Of a DNA stretch of 15,512 bases, positions 1 through 8,328 are shown piece by piece. Each line of letters opens with the position of its first letter. The first letter of the stretch is position 1. This DNA comes from JAYSSF01 sp043720715 (GTDB lineage Bacteria > Patescibacteriota > Gracilibacteria > Absconditabacterales > Absconditicoccaceae). The DNA is taken from the NCBI GenBank assembly GCA_043720715.1, contig JAYSSF010000059.1:1-15512 (forward strand). The letters are read 5' to 3'. Below the pieces are notes generated by a model. That model had not been told where the DNA came from. It did no database searches and was given only the letters and a program-made list of their open reading frames with translations. The position numbers were made by a program, and so were the translations under genes.

Positions 1-77
1 ACTAGTCATATAGTACTGTTTCTTAGCTTTTTTGCTAGTGAAAATTGATTATTTTAGTGTTATTTTAGAGGTAGGTT

Positions 78-842
78 TTGCAGTGTTTCCTTAAATGAAA
101 AAAGACATTTGAATGAAAGGGTTGATTTTATGATCCACGATCCCATGGAATTTTTATTAATAGTTCTAATAATGTTTTGAAACAAGATGACGTACTAAGA
201 CATGAACATTTTCATCATCTTGTTAATGTATGATTATTTAAAGAACATAAATATGATATAAATAATAAAATCACTAAGGAAAGTCATATGCGACATAGAA
301 TAAAAAATGAGATGATTGCTCAATATAGCGATCAATCTAATAAAAAAATCCTAAAACATGTAGATACATGTGGAATGATGGCAAACTATATTATTAACTA
401 TTTGGAGCACAGAGATGGAATAAAATTATTTTTATGGCAAAGAACCTATCATAAAAAGATATGAAAATATTTAGATGAATTTAGTGAACAAGAATACGAT
501 GCATTTCAGAAAAATCCAAATCATGATGAATGCGAAATTGCTTATTGTATTTATGAAGAGAATGATAGTAAATATTGATTGACGGAAAATATATCTTTGA
601 TCAAAGATTTTGAATACTATTTGAATAAAACTCAAGAATATACAACCATAGTTTGGGTTTTTATGTGAGTTTTCTCAAAAAATCTAATTCCTTGATACTT
701 TGACTCGTATGATCAAATTCTTTATGCTTTAGCTATTACGCCGTTGTCTCAATGGGACAGTTTGGGTAAATATTATGGTTGATTGATATGAAAAGAAAAA
801 GTACAATCAGATCTAAATATAGCAACAAATAGCAGAAATTAA
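78..842 (+). CDS. HExxH-motif zinc-peptidase-like protein (hypothetical)
   Basis: With TGA read as Gly, the frame is open from a TAG at 72 to TAA at 840-842, giving 254 aa from a TTG start at 78. The TTG is chosen because AGAGG (67-71) lies 6 nt upstream, one of the few real Shine-Dalgarno sequences here; no ATG lies near the N-terminus. Residues 42-46 read HEHFH, matching the HExxH zinc site of gluzincin-type peptidases. NEMIAQY follows with Glu at residue 78, the spacing expected of a third zinc ligand. There is no signal peptide or clear membrane segment, so it would act in the cytoplasm or leave by an unknown route. The gene is much more AT-rich than the neighbouring comEC. I recognise no named family; the peptidase assignment rests on the motif alone. 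It converges with comEC. Confidence 0.68.
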
Positions 843-873
843 TTCGCTCATAATTCGCTCATAATTCGCTCAT
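841..873. repeat. Three perfect tandem copies of an 11-bp unit
   Basis: The unit AATTCGCTCAT occurs three times without a mismatch (841-851, 852-862, 863-873), beginning on the stop codon of the upstream gene. It is followed by a T run and by an imperfect hairpin with arms 882-890 and 893-902 (GGTCGAGGC against GCCATCGACC), which abuts the comEC stop. It lies between two convergent genes and could be a slippage product or part of a transcription-end signal. Confidence 0.9.
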
Positions 874-902
874 TTTTTATCGGTCGAGGCAAGCCATCGA
901 CC

Positions 903-2492
903 CTACGAGTCTTCAATCTCCAACAAATACTCAACTCTCATCTTCTGTGTATGACGATATAGTAGTAAAAATAGTGAGAAGATAGATCATACAATAATCC
1001 AAAATCATCATTGATTTCAGGTTCAGATCCAGACTCACCGCTCGACGGTGAGTTTTGCGATTCGATAGATCAAGCTCACGAGCTGATTCACAATTCGGAC
1101 TCATCACTTAATCAGGAGCTTTGTAGCTCAGGGAGCGATGGAACTAAGACTGATTACTATCAATTCCGCGATCGTCGTCACACTCGCAATAATGCCAGTC
1201 ACACTATTGGCCACAATACTGGTAAGATTGGCACTACCAAACTGCCAGATGAGTACGGGTAAAGTTCCTAATCGAGCTCCGATGCTCGCACTGATGACGA
1301 GGAGGATCTGACGCAGTCATTGTCTGTATCGCTTACGATCTCGGTGGTGAGTGAGTCGTGAGACCTCATGATATGTGAGATAAATCCCCATCACCGCACC
1401 CAGACTCAGTCGTAGTCAGATATCGTTGATCATCATAGGATTGTATCGTAGGAGGACGATAGTCGTGATACTAAGCATTCATCCAAATGACCGCTTCCTC
1501 CCGGCGAGTATCCCCAGGATCGTCATGATCGCCATAGCGAGTGCGCGCAGAACACTGCTGTCGGGTCACACGATTATGACATATCAGATTAATCCTAGTC
1601 CGATAATGATATATCTGATAGTGAGTGGTATTCGACGCAGCAGTGCAGATAGGATGAGGATAATGAGAGCTAGGTTGCCTCCGCTGACTACGATCAGATG
1701 CACGAGTCATGAGTCGATGAGCATATCATAGTCTGACTTCTGGATCATGCTCTTGTCACCGATCAGCGTCCCAGCTACTCGTCATGCACTGCGTGGATTT
1801 GGAAATAGTTCACTAATCTGATTGATGATTGTTTCCTTAAATTGTCAGAAATCTTCTTTATATACTTGTTCTTGATCTTTGTCTTGTTCGAGTGCTTTGC
1901 CTTGTATGTATCCATCTACTCACTTCATCACCAGCCAGCGATCATAGTCAAAATCTCCACCACTGATTCGCTGTTGTACTTTGATCCATCCCGTATCTCG
2001 ATGGGTATGGGTGATCATACAGGTTTGTAGCTTTTGAGTGACGGCGTATAGTGTGATTTCTTGTCTTGGTACTAACGATTCATTGCTCTTATAGATCCAG
2101 CGATAGTCTCACAGTGTGATCAGGTAACTTTCACCAGCTTTTCGTACACGATCTACCGTAGCAGTTCATTGTACAGTGTCTGGAGTCTGACGACAGTGAT
2201 TGTCTTGTGACCACAACCTTGCCCGAGTGATGACTCATGCGAGGATCCGGACTCACAGGGTGACGAATAGTCTTTTTCGTTTATGTTTTTTCTTTGTTCA
2301 TAAAGCCCCTCGAAATCCTACCCCAAGAGTACTTCCTACGGGGCGCCCTTGTCAAGGGGAGACAAATATGGAGAATCAAATTATAATCCCCAGTAATCCC
2401 CATATAATGAAACCCCATCACCATGATTGTGTGACAAGAGTCGGTATCGTGATACTGAGGACTGTGATGAGCGTAATGATGAGATACTGCAT
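903..2492 (-). CDS. comEC: ComEC/Rec2-type competence DNA-uptake channel, short form
   Basis: The 529-aa polytopic inner-membrane protein is the channel that carries single-stranded DNA into the cytoplasm during natural transformation. Two or three TM helices (residues ~3-20, 26-43, 75-90) precede an OB-like soluble region with GGDFDYDRWL (178-187). The Competence core follows: GLVHLIVVSGGN (262-273), DSSVLRA (311-317), and NPMMINDIGL...LS (351-363), then further TM helices to ~513. The ATG at 2492 is the first possible start in frame and has no Shine-Dalgarno. The protein stops after the last TM helices, so the C-terminal metallo-beta-lactamase domain found in many ComEC proteins (~700-800 aa) is absent. 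Nineteen codons are CGA/CGG, several in TM helices or at the canonical Trp of GFWLS (codon 1410-1412). A REP-like repeat supplies residues ~45-64. GC content and GATC frequency are higher than in flanking genes. Confidence 0.93.
2303..2360. repeat. GC-rich REP-like element inside comEC
   Basis: Read on the minus strand it begins CCCCTTGACAAGGG, continues through GTAGGAAGTACTC, and ends with GGGGTAGG and GAGGGG, with CCCC/GGGG arms able to form hairpins. The intergenic element at 2659-2707 has the same order of blocks on the same strand (CCCCTTGAAAAG, CTAGCGAGTA, GGGGAA, GGGGG). The two are diverged, so the relationship is inferred from architecture. In comEC it encodes residues ~45-64, a Gly/Pro/Ser-rich stretch between TM helices. 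Confidence 0.5.
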
Positions 2493-2533
2493 ACTATTTT
2501 GATAATCATTATGATCTGTGATTTCAACATGAT

Positions 2534-2561
2534 TTGCAATTATCTACTATTTGTATATAAT
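2534..2561 (+). promoter_or_regulatory. Possible sigma-70-type promoter for the CNNM/CorC gene
   Basis: TTGCAA (2534-2539) and a perfect TATAAT (2556-2561) are separated by 16 bp. The site lies in the divergent intergenic region 2493-2764, about 200 bp before the plus-strand gene, so the leader would carry the repeat at 2659-2707. On the other strand, TTGATA with a weak TAGATA 17 bp on overlaps this site and could serve comEC. Confidence 0.35.
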
Positions 2562-2658
2562 ATTATCAACTAATGTCTCCAGACCCTGCCCGAACACGCT
2601 ACTTCGATGAATACAATTTCCTGCTGTAATAGTGGCTTTTGTATTAAGGATCAAAAAA

Positions 2659-2707
2659 TCCCCCTTTAATTCCCCTTTATACTCGCTAGAGTTCTTTTCA
2701 AGGGGGA
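2659..2707. repeat. Intergenic CCCC/GGGG repeat element
   Basis: TCCCCCTTTAATTCCCC on the left is matched by TTTTCAAGGGGGA on the right, so the ends are complementary around a centre containing ACTCGCTAG. The block order parallels the element inside comEC (2303-2360). The GCGAGT plus GGGGA pattern recurs at 14046-14068. It ends 57 bp before the CNNM/CorC start and would lie in that gene's 5' leader. Confidence 0.5.
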
Positions 2708-2764
2708 TGTGCGCTTCTAATCTTTCAATTCTTTAGTTCTTTGATTTTTCAATTCTACACTCTC

Positions 2765-4049
2765 ATGTCCTTCCTCCTTATTCTCCTTCTTGTTTTGATC
2801 AATGCATTTTTCGTCTTGGCTGAGTTTGCTCTGGTTAAGGTTAGATACTCTCAAATCGAACTTCGTGCCAAAGAATGAAATAGTCAGGCCAAAGTCATCC
2901 AGCACATCCTTGATCATATCGACAAATATCTTGCAACCACGCAGGTAGGAATTACGATTATGGGTATGGCGTTATGACGAGCAGCAGAGAATGTTTTATC
3001 CGATATTTTGTCAGTAGTCTGACCGATGTGGGGGGGGGGTTGATGTGATGAGCGGTATTTCGTACACGATCTCGTTCATTCTTGTCTTTGTATTGATTAC
3101 TTTGTTCCAGATTATTATTGGAGAGCTTACTCCCAAATCAATTGCCATTAGATATTCACTTGAGAGCGCGATGATTGTTGCATTGCCTTTGCGTATCTTG
3201 TACGTATTGTTTAGGCCATTGACGTGGTTGATTGGTAAGGTATCATCCATCGTTATGAAATCACTAGGTATTGACCCAGATGCAGACGAGCAAGTACATA
3301 GTGAAGAAGAACTCAAGATGATCTTGGCAGAATCACAAGAGTGATGAGCCATCCACCGTTCAGAGCATGAGTTAATTCAGAACGTATTTGATTTTGACGA
3401 TAGAACAGTCAAGCAAATTATGTGTAATGTTCATGATATCGTAGCAATTGATGTGAAATCTCATACTGACGAAATCATGAAACTTATTGCCCATGAGTGA
3501 TATTCTCGTTATCCTGTCTATGATGGAGATATTGATACAATCATAGAAGTAGTACATACAACTGACATCTTCAAGCAATACATCAACACTCATAAAGTCA
3601 GCCTCAAGAACCTCCTCAAGCAAATCCACTTTGTCCCATGAGTACAGAAGGTACATGATCTGCTCAAGCTATTTCAGCAATCTCACAAGTATATGGCGGT
3701 GGTGACGAGTGAGTTTGGTACGACGCTAGGTATCGTCTCGATGGAGGATATTCTTGAAGAGCTGGTAGGTGAGATCCAAGATGAATCAGACAATGAAACC
3801 CCCCTCATTGAGCAGATCAAGGACGATGAATATCTCGTTGATGCAATGATCGGTATTATTGATGCCAATGATATATTGCCTAGTCCAATCCCTGATCATG
3901 ACGGATATCAGACGATCTCATGATATATCAATCATCTATGGGGTCGTATCCCTCATGAGGGACAGGAGATGGACGCAGACGGTTACCACATCAAGATAGT
4001 CAAGAGAACCAAACAGAGAGTCGAGCTTGTGAGGATGAAGGTGTTATAA
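2765..4049 (+). CDS. CNNM/CBS/CorC-family membrane protein, frameshifted at a G10 run
   Basis: This is the hemolysin-like CNNM/CorC family, membrane proteins implicated in Mg2+/Co2+ efflux or homeostasis. The N-terminus is MSFLLILLLVLINAFFVLAE, then TTQVGITIMGMALG and the diagnostic GELTPKSIAIRYSLE, then a CBS pair (HDIVAIDVKS; YSRYPVYDGD) and a CorC/HlyC C-terminal domain (MAVVTSEFGTTLGIVSMEDI, EELVGEIQDE). The first part (2765 to about 3030) is in a different frame from the rest. Ten G at 3030-3039 sit at the junction, and nine G restore one reading of ~427 aa. As given, the first frame stops at a TAG about 40 codons later. Eight Gly are encoded by TGA. CGA at 2978-2980 sits at the Trp of the family's LGW motif. 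No Shine-Dalgarno precedes the ATG. Sequencing error, phase variation or true decay are all possible. Confidence 0.88.
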
Positions 4050-4050
4050 G

Positions 4051-4761
4051 CTAGAAATCTCAATATCGTTGATTGGATGGCAATTTGTGTGAGTTTGCAA
4101 TAAGATGCTGTCGCCTGATAGTGTTAGTCTGGATTGATTTTACTATATGATTAACTATATCCTCAGTGGTGTCGTTTGAAGAATAATATGTATTGGTATC
4201 ATTAGCAAGTTTTATAATTTTTGACCTAACCAGATCAGTAAATTGATTAATTCTTTCGATGTAGGATATATTTTCGGTTATATTTATAAGATAGTTTAGA
4301 TTTGATAGATTTCTCCAATATTGAAAATGTGGATATTGATTATAGTTAGTAGGAACTGGAGAAAGCATTAATTGTTTGACGTTGATGCCTGTTTGCTGCT
4401 CAAAAGAATCAATCACGTTATCTAGTGATTGATTGAGTGGTTCAATTGTCTCAGAAATTTTTACCAACAGTGGTATAAGATTTTGTATAGATTCTATGTT
4501 GCCATGTAATTCTGTGAGCGATTTAAGAGTAGTATTGTGGCTATAAAAAAGCTTTGTAAACAATGTTCCAACCGTATCATATGATGCTGATATAATATTT
4601 TCTTGCTCTTTGCGAATAGCTATCTTGATAGCTTCAGGGAGTATTATTGCTTTATTATCGAGTAGATCACTAATTTGATCGGCGATATCTTCAACTTCTT
4701 TTTTGAGCTGTTGTTTGGGTTTCTTCCAGTGCTCAATGTATGATATGTTAGATAATTTCAT
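4051..4761 (-). CDS. Hypothetical helical protein, leaderless transcript likely
   Basis: The 236-aa product is not recognised. It is rich in Ile, Asn, Leu, Lys and Glu, very poor in Gly, and looks largely alpha-helical with heptad-like stretches (for example residues ~15-35 and 75-115); no signal peptide or membrane segment is seen. The ATG at 4761 is preferred over the GTG at 4767 because the promoter -10 box ends at 4768, which puts the predicted transcript start at about the ATG. Near the C-terminus TGA (4060-4062) is followed two codons later by TAG (4051-4053), so the ancestral stop may have been the TGA. The stop lies 1 bp from that of the convergent CNNM/CorC gene, so the transcripts probably overlap. 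Confidence 0.75.
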
Positions 4762-4767
4762 ACTCAC

Positions 4768-4795
4768 TATATACAGATATTGTAATTATTGTCAA
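4768..4795 (-). promoter_or_regulatory. Strong sigma-70-type promoter abutting the start codon
   Basis: On the minus strand TTGACA (4795-4790) is followed by 16 bp and TATATA (4773-4768); TATAGT at 4771-4766 with an 18-bp spacer is an alternative -10. The ATG starts 6 nt after TATATA, so transcription would begin within a base or two of the start codon and yield a leaderless mRNA. Confidence 0.7.
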
Positions 4796-4819
4796 GTATT
4801 TTTGAACAACAAAAAAAAT

Positions 4820-4908
4820 CGGAAAGGATGGGGTTCGAACCCACGTTACGGTATTACCCGTAAACACGCTTTCCAAGCGTGCGCCTTCAACCACTCGGCC
4901 ACCTGTCC
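4820..4908 (-). tRNA. tRNA-Ser (anticodon GGA)
   Basis: The cloverleaf reads from 4908 down: acceptor GGACAGG, D arm with GGCCGAGTGG, anticodon loop CTTGGAAAG giving GGA, a long class II variable arm (GTTTACGGGTAATACCGTAA), T arm GTGGG-TTCGAAC-CCCAT, acceptor CCTTTCC and discriminator G. CCA is not encoded. Acceptor pair 4-69 is C.U, a mismatch in an otherwise normal stem. It reads UCC and UCU codons. Confidence 0.93.
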
Positions 4909-4966
4909 AACAAAGCAAGTATAGCAAAATCCCAACTCAAAACAAGGTCAGAATGTTTAATGCTCA

Positions 4967-5926
4967 CTATTTAATATTACATTGTGCTGTAGTGGGTGTG
5001 TCTTTTGCTGTCATTTCTGTAGTGGATATAGCTTTTGCAAATGTTTCTTTTTGGAGAGCAGTCTGCTCTGATATGTTAATCATCCAATATCTGAGATTTG
5101 TGAGATTGTAGTTGTGTTGTGCTTTGATTGATGAGACTTGAGCTTCGTTGAATAGTCTCTGGTATGATGCTGAGATTCTGTTTTGGCAGTTTTGAACTTC
5201 AATGTCGATATAGTTTCATCACTGTTGTACTCCAAATACATAGGGAGTCTGTGAGCTTGATGATAGCATACCGACCCTGTTTTGCATCCAGCGAGTACTA
5301 TAAGGTATACTATTGCCACAATCGGTGACGATATTATAGATCGAGTCAGACATATTGGTGTATAGTGTTGCGATTCATTGTCCATCGCTCATGTCGATCG
5401 TGCCGCATTTTTCGGGACTCGTATATGACATCATGGTTGTCACCTTACTGAGGCTTTTTTGCAATTGTGCAGCAATAGTGCTAGGCGCCGCTCACTCACT
5501 TTTTGTACCGTTTGTGGCGAGTATTTTTTTGAGTTCTTTAGCACTTGTAAATGAAGGTCTATCAGATATTTCTTCCGCATTTCCTTCGAGTTTTGCGATC
5601 GCAAGGGTGCATAAATTTTCTACCATACTAGTTGTTCGAGGTTGTTTTGGATTTTTGGATATTACTCATTTGCATGCTTCCATCGTCTTTTTATGAGCCG
5701 TGATGATATCGTTGGCTGACAGAGACACTGTCGGTGTGTGCCCATGGATTTTTTGCAATAATTCGGCGTTGGTGATACTCAAGTTACAGTCATTACCAAA
5801 CATCACAGAGTTTGCTGATTGTGTTGCTGGCTCGACCTGCATCAGAGCTTCCTGAGCAGAGACCAAGCCTCCGACCAGGGTCAGATAGATGATAATTGTA
5901 ATAATATATTGTTTATAATATTGCAT
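4967..5926 (-). CDS. Secreted Cys-containing hypothetical protein
   Basis: The 319-aa protein starts with a classical signal peptide: MQYYKQYIITIII, then YLTLVGGLVSA, with cleavage likely after Ala-24 before QEA. The mature part carries seven cysteines (for example NDCNL, EACKG, ENLCT, EKCGT, TDCGN, QNCQN), which could form disulphides outside the cytoplasm, and is rich in Ser, Thr and Gln with no further membrane helix. I recognise no family. It begins 13 nt after the stop of the PH-domain gene on the same strand, so the two are probably one operon. No Shine-Dalgarno is visible. TGA encodes Gly at several points, including GlyGly in VFGVQQGGNY. Confidence 0.82.
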
Positions 5927-5939
5927 CAGTTTGATTGAT

Positions 5940-6554
5940 CTAAATTTGTTCTTTTTTTACAAATATCTGCTCTCCAGCTTGCTGATTGAGATGTGGTTCG
6001 ATAATTCTTCTCACTTGTTTGTAAGTTTCCTCAGGATTTTCGACAAAGGTAAGAGCAATATCTCCGATATCCTTGTCTCACTCACTGAGGAAGACAATAT
6101 TGGCAAAGTTGAAGATACTGCCGAAGAATCACTGAGGGATTTTATTAATTGTCTTGATTTTCTCTGTATCGATGACCTCAGTGTGCCTGTTGAATAATCC
6201 TGCTTGGTTGTATGATACAAGCTCCTTGGGCGTGATGATGCAAAAATCCATCGTATAGTCAAAATATCTGAGCAGTATACGACATCACCATACAATTAAG
6301 ATGATTAGACCACTTACTAAACTTCCAATATGAAGAATGTTTTCGAGTGTTTGATCTGCCATAGTGATACCAAATGCAAGTCGAGACATAAATGCCAATA
6401 CGCAAAACATCACCATCAGCGGAAACATAATGTACAACCAGAAGAAAATACTTGCTCTTCTGATGATCATGACATTTTCAGAGCCATATTGCTCGAGATA
6501 TTGCTCTCTGAGTGTATTGTATAGCTTCGTGTCAAAATTGGAGAGAATTCTCAT
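5940..6554 (-). CDS. Membrane protein with bacterial PH-like (YdbS/DUF304) domain
   Basis: The 204-aa protein has two TM helices (residues ~36-57 and 74-95) followed by a cytoplasmic domain. Its pattern DYTMDFCIITPKELVSYNQ (99-117), a GLF-R turn, IDTEKIKTI and GFFGSIFNFANIVF matches bacterial PH-like domains of the YdbS/DUF304 type, thought to be membrane-associated binding or scaffold modules with no known catalysis. The ATG at 6554 has a Shine-Dalgarno-like AGGAA directly upstream (CTAGGAAATG). It is the first gene of an apparent two-gene operon with the secreted protein that follows. CGA at 6381-6383 (residue 58) lies inside the first hydrophobic region, where Arg would be odd and Trp natural. 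Confidence 0.8.
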
Positions 6555-6661
6555 TTCCTAGATAGTAAAATTAAAACTTGAAACAGTGACTATAATCATT
6601 ACAAGTATCAACACTGTATCGGTCAGACTATAGTAGTCTTCAATACAAAATCAATACAAAT

Positions 6662-6742
6662 GTCGAGGTGATGGAATGGTATACATGCACGATTGAGGTT
6701 CGTGTGCCGCAAGGCTTGGGAGTTCGAGTCTCCTCTTCGACA
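6662..6742 (+). tRNA. tRNA-Leu (anticodon GAG)
   Basis: Acceptor GTCGAGG pairs with CTTCGAC, discriminator A. The anticodon stem is CACGA/TCGTG with loop TTGAGGT (anticodon GAG). The class II variable arm is TGCCGCAAGGCTT, and the T arm is GGGAG-TTCGAGT-CTCCT. CCA is not encoded. It reads CUC and CUU. It stands alone between divergent operons. Confidence 0.94.
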
Positions 6743-6810
6743 TTTACATTAATATTATTAACTTTCTAAATACTATATGCTCTAGCTGATCAATTTGTTA
6801 GGGTTTTTTC

Positions 6811-6839
6811 TTGACTTAAGTTGTGTTAATCCTTATACT
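6811..6839 (+). promoter_or_regulatory. Sigma-70-type promoter for the pilin-like gene
   Basis: TTGACT (6811-6816), a 17-bp spacer and TATACT (6834-6839) give a near-consensus promoter. The predicted start at ~6846 leaves a leader of about 23 nt made of TTTATTTATTTAT-like sequence with no Shine-Dalgarno. Confidence 0.7.
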
Positions 6840-6868
6840 TTGTATTATATTTATTTATTTATCTACTA

Positions 6869-7336
6869 ATGATAAAATATTGTGTCTGACTTATCTGTTC
6901 GTTGATCGCAATTATGGTTGTGTGATCTACTATGTATGCTGCAGAACCATTTCCCTATGATACTCCACCCCCAAACCCTACCAATAAATTTGGCACAACT
7001 ACTCCTGATACATTGCAGTGATCGATCAAAGATGCGGTCGTAGATGCTGATGGTCCTATTCAAAGATTAATCAAGATATTCCTTCCTAGTAGGCCAACAG
7101 GAGAGTGAGTGTTATGATATATCCAATATGTGATCAATATTGCACTCAGCTTGGTAGCATTTATCGCGATTATTGTATTGATTTATGGATTTTATGGTAT
7201 CTTGTTTACCGAGTCGCAAGAAGGTATCAAAAACGCCCAGAAAACCGTCAAATGAGCAGTAATTGCTATCGTTCTCATGTGAGCATCGTGGATTATTGTA
7301 AAATTTATGTTCTATGTTATTACACAGTTGCAGTAG
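6869..7336 (+). CDS. T4SS-pilin-like (VirB2/TrbC-like) two-TM protein
   Basis: The 155-aa product has a signal-type hydrophobic N-terminus (residues ~5-24, ending TMYAA), a Pro/Thr-rich linker (PYDTPPPNPTNKFGTT), and two long TM helices (~84-112 and 128-151). These are separated by a short loop (TESQEGIKNAQKTVKG) typical of VirB2/TrbC-like or CPR 'type IV secretion system pilin' proteins: GI-NA-K-V followed by a hydrophobic helix with a small-residue-Trp (ASWIIVKF). Such proteins are exported and either assemble into pili or stay in the membrane. No T4SS ATPase or core gene lies nearby, so a pilus role is inference from topology. It is driven by the promoter at 6811-6839; an unrecognised gene follows 41 nt downstream. 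Four or more Gly are TGA. Confidence 0.65.
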
Positions 7337-7377
7337 TTAGTATATTTTTTTAATTATATATTATTTATGCAGAATTA

Positions 7378-8268
7378 ATGGAAGAGAATTTGCCAGCAAT
7401 CTTTAATCAAGGTAAGTCTAATGGTTTTGTTAGTCGTGAAATAGCTGCTTTTTTTGCTGAACAATTATGAGAAGTTACCAAACATGATTTTTCTTGTCCT
7501 TGATGACCTGCGGTAGTAAAAAAATGAACAGCATGGATAGGTGACTACTGAAAGGATATTATTACCAATAAGGGAGTGCTCGATAAGCTGTTATGAGATA
7601 TTACGGAATTTGGTAAACAAGAATGAATTGGTGATATAATGAATAGTAATAATTTTCCAAGCAAGGCTTTTTATGCTATTTTTTCTGATATGAATTTTGC
7701 CACTGATCATGATGCTCAGGTATTTATGGCTCAATTGCTGGTTAATCTTAATAAACAAGATCAGATAAACTGAAATAAAGTTGCTTCTAGTTATAGTCGT
7801 GATCCTTGAGAAGCAAACTATATTATGTCTATTGCGGGTATACCATATTTTATCAATATTACTTATCAGCACCAAAAGATGATTGATAGATTTTCAACGA
7901 TACCTTCTATGATCTTTGTACCTCAACACTCTTTTGACTGGCTAAGAAAGAGACCATGAAGATACTCGTTGTGGGTAAAAAGAGTAAGAGACGCATTAAA
8001 GAAAAAATATTGAGCTCATCATCCTTGACTCTCCCATCAGAGTTGATATGATGATGCTCCTGTACACCCCGTATCAGCTATTGGTAATTTTCTTCTTACG
8101 GGAGGTGATTCTGATATGAGGCAAGAAGTGGCAGAGATTCTTGACTTACAACTTGATCAATTTAACTCTATATTAGCGGCTTCATTACAACCAAAATCAT
8201 GATGTCCGTATACTCCCATAAAACGTAGAGTTGATCAAATCCTCAAAAAACTCAAGATGTTTTGATAA
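7378..8268 (+). CDS. Hypothetical protein (296 aa)
   Basis: The reading frame holds from ATG at 7378 to TAA at 8266-8268, with roughly a dozen or more TGA codons read as Gly; without recoding it falls to short fragments. No signal peptide or membrane helix is seen. It looks soluble and mixed alpha/beta, with Cys in DFSCPGG and SGCPYTP and a His-rich patch KYGAHHPGLSHQSGYDD (residues ~210-230). The C-terminal ~30 residues are basic (IKRRVDQILKKLKMFG). I recognise no family. It follows the pilin-like gene by 41 nt on the same strand and may share its transcript. The last codon before TAA is TGA, as in rpsO, so the ancestral protein may have ended one residue earlier. Confidence 0.78.
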
Positions 8269-8328
8269 TAGTAACATGTCTATTTTTTTCTGTTCTATGT
8301 TTTATTCTTATATAAAAACGAAATTATT

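Noticed and set aside
841..873. CRISPR-like array
   Set aside because: The units are 11 bp and directly adjacent with no spacers.
1426..1731. Plus-strand open frame of 101 codons opposite comEC
   Set aside because: The minus strand carries a continuous 529-aa ComEC here once TGA is read as Gly; the plus frame is its shadow and resembles nothing.
4765..4767. GTG start two codons before the ATG of the 236-aa gene
   Set aside because: The GTG lies directly next to the -10 box and would be upstream of the predicted transcript start.
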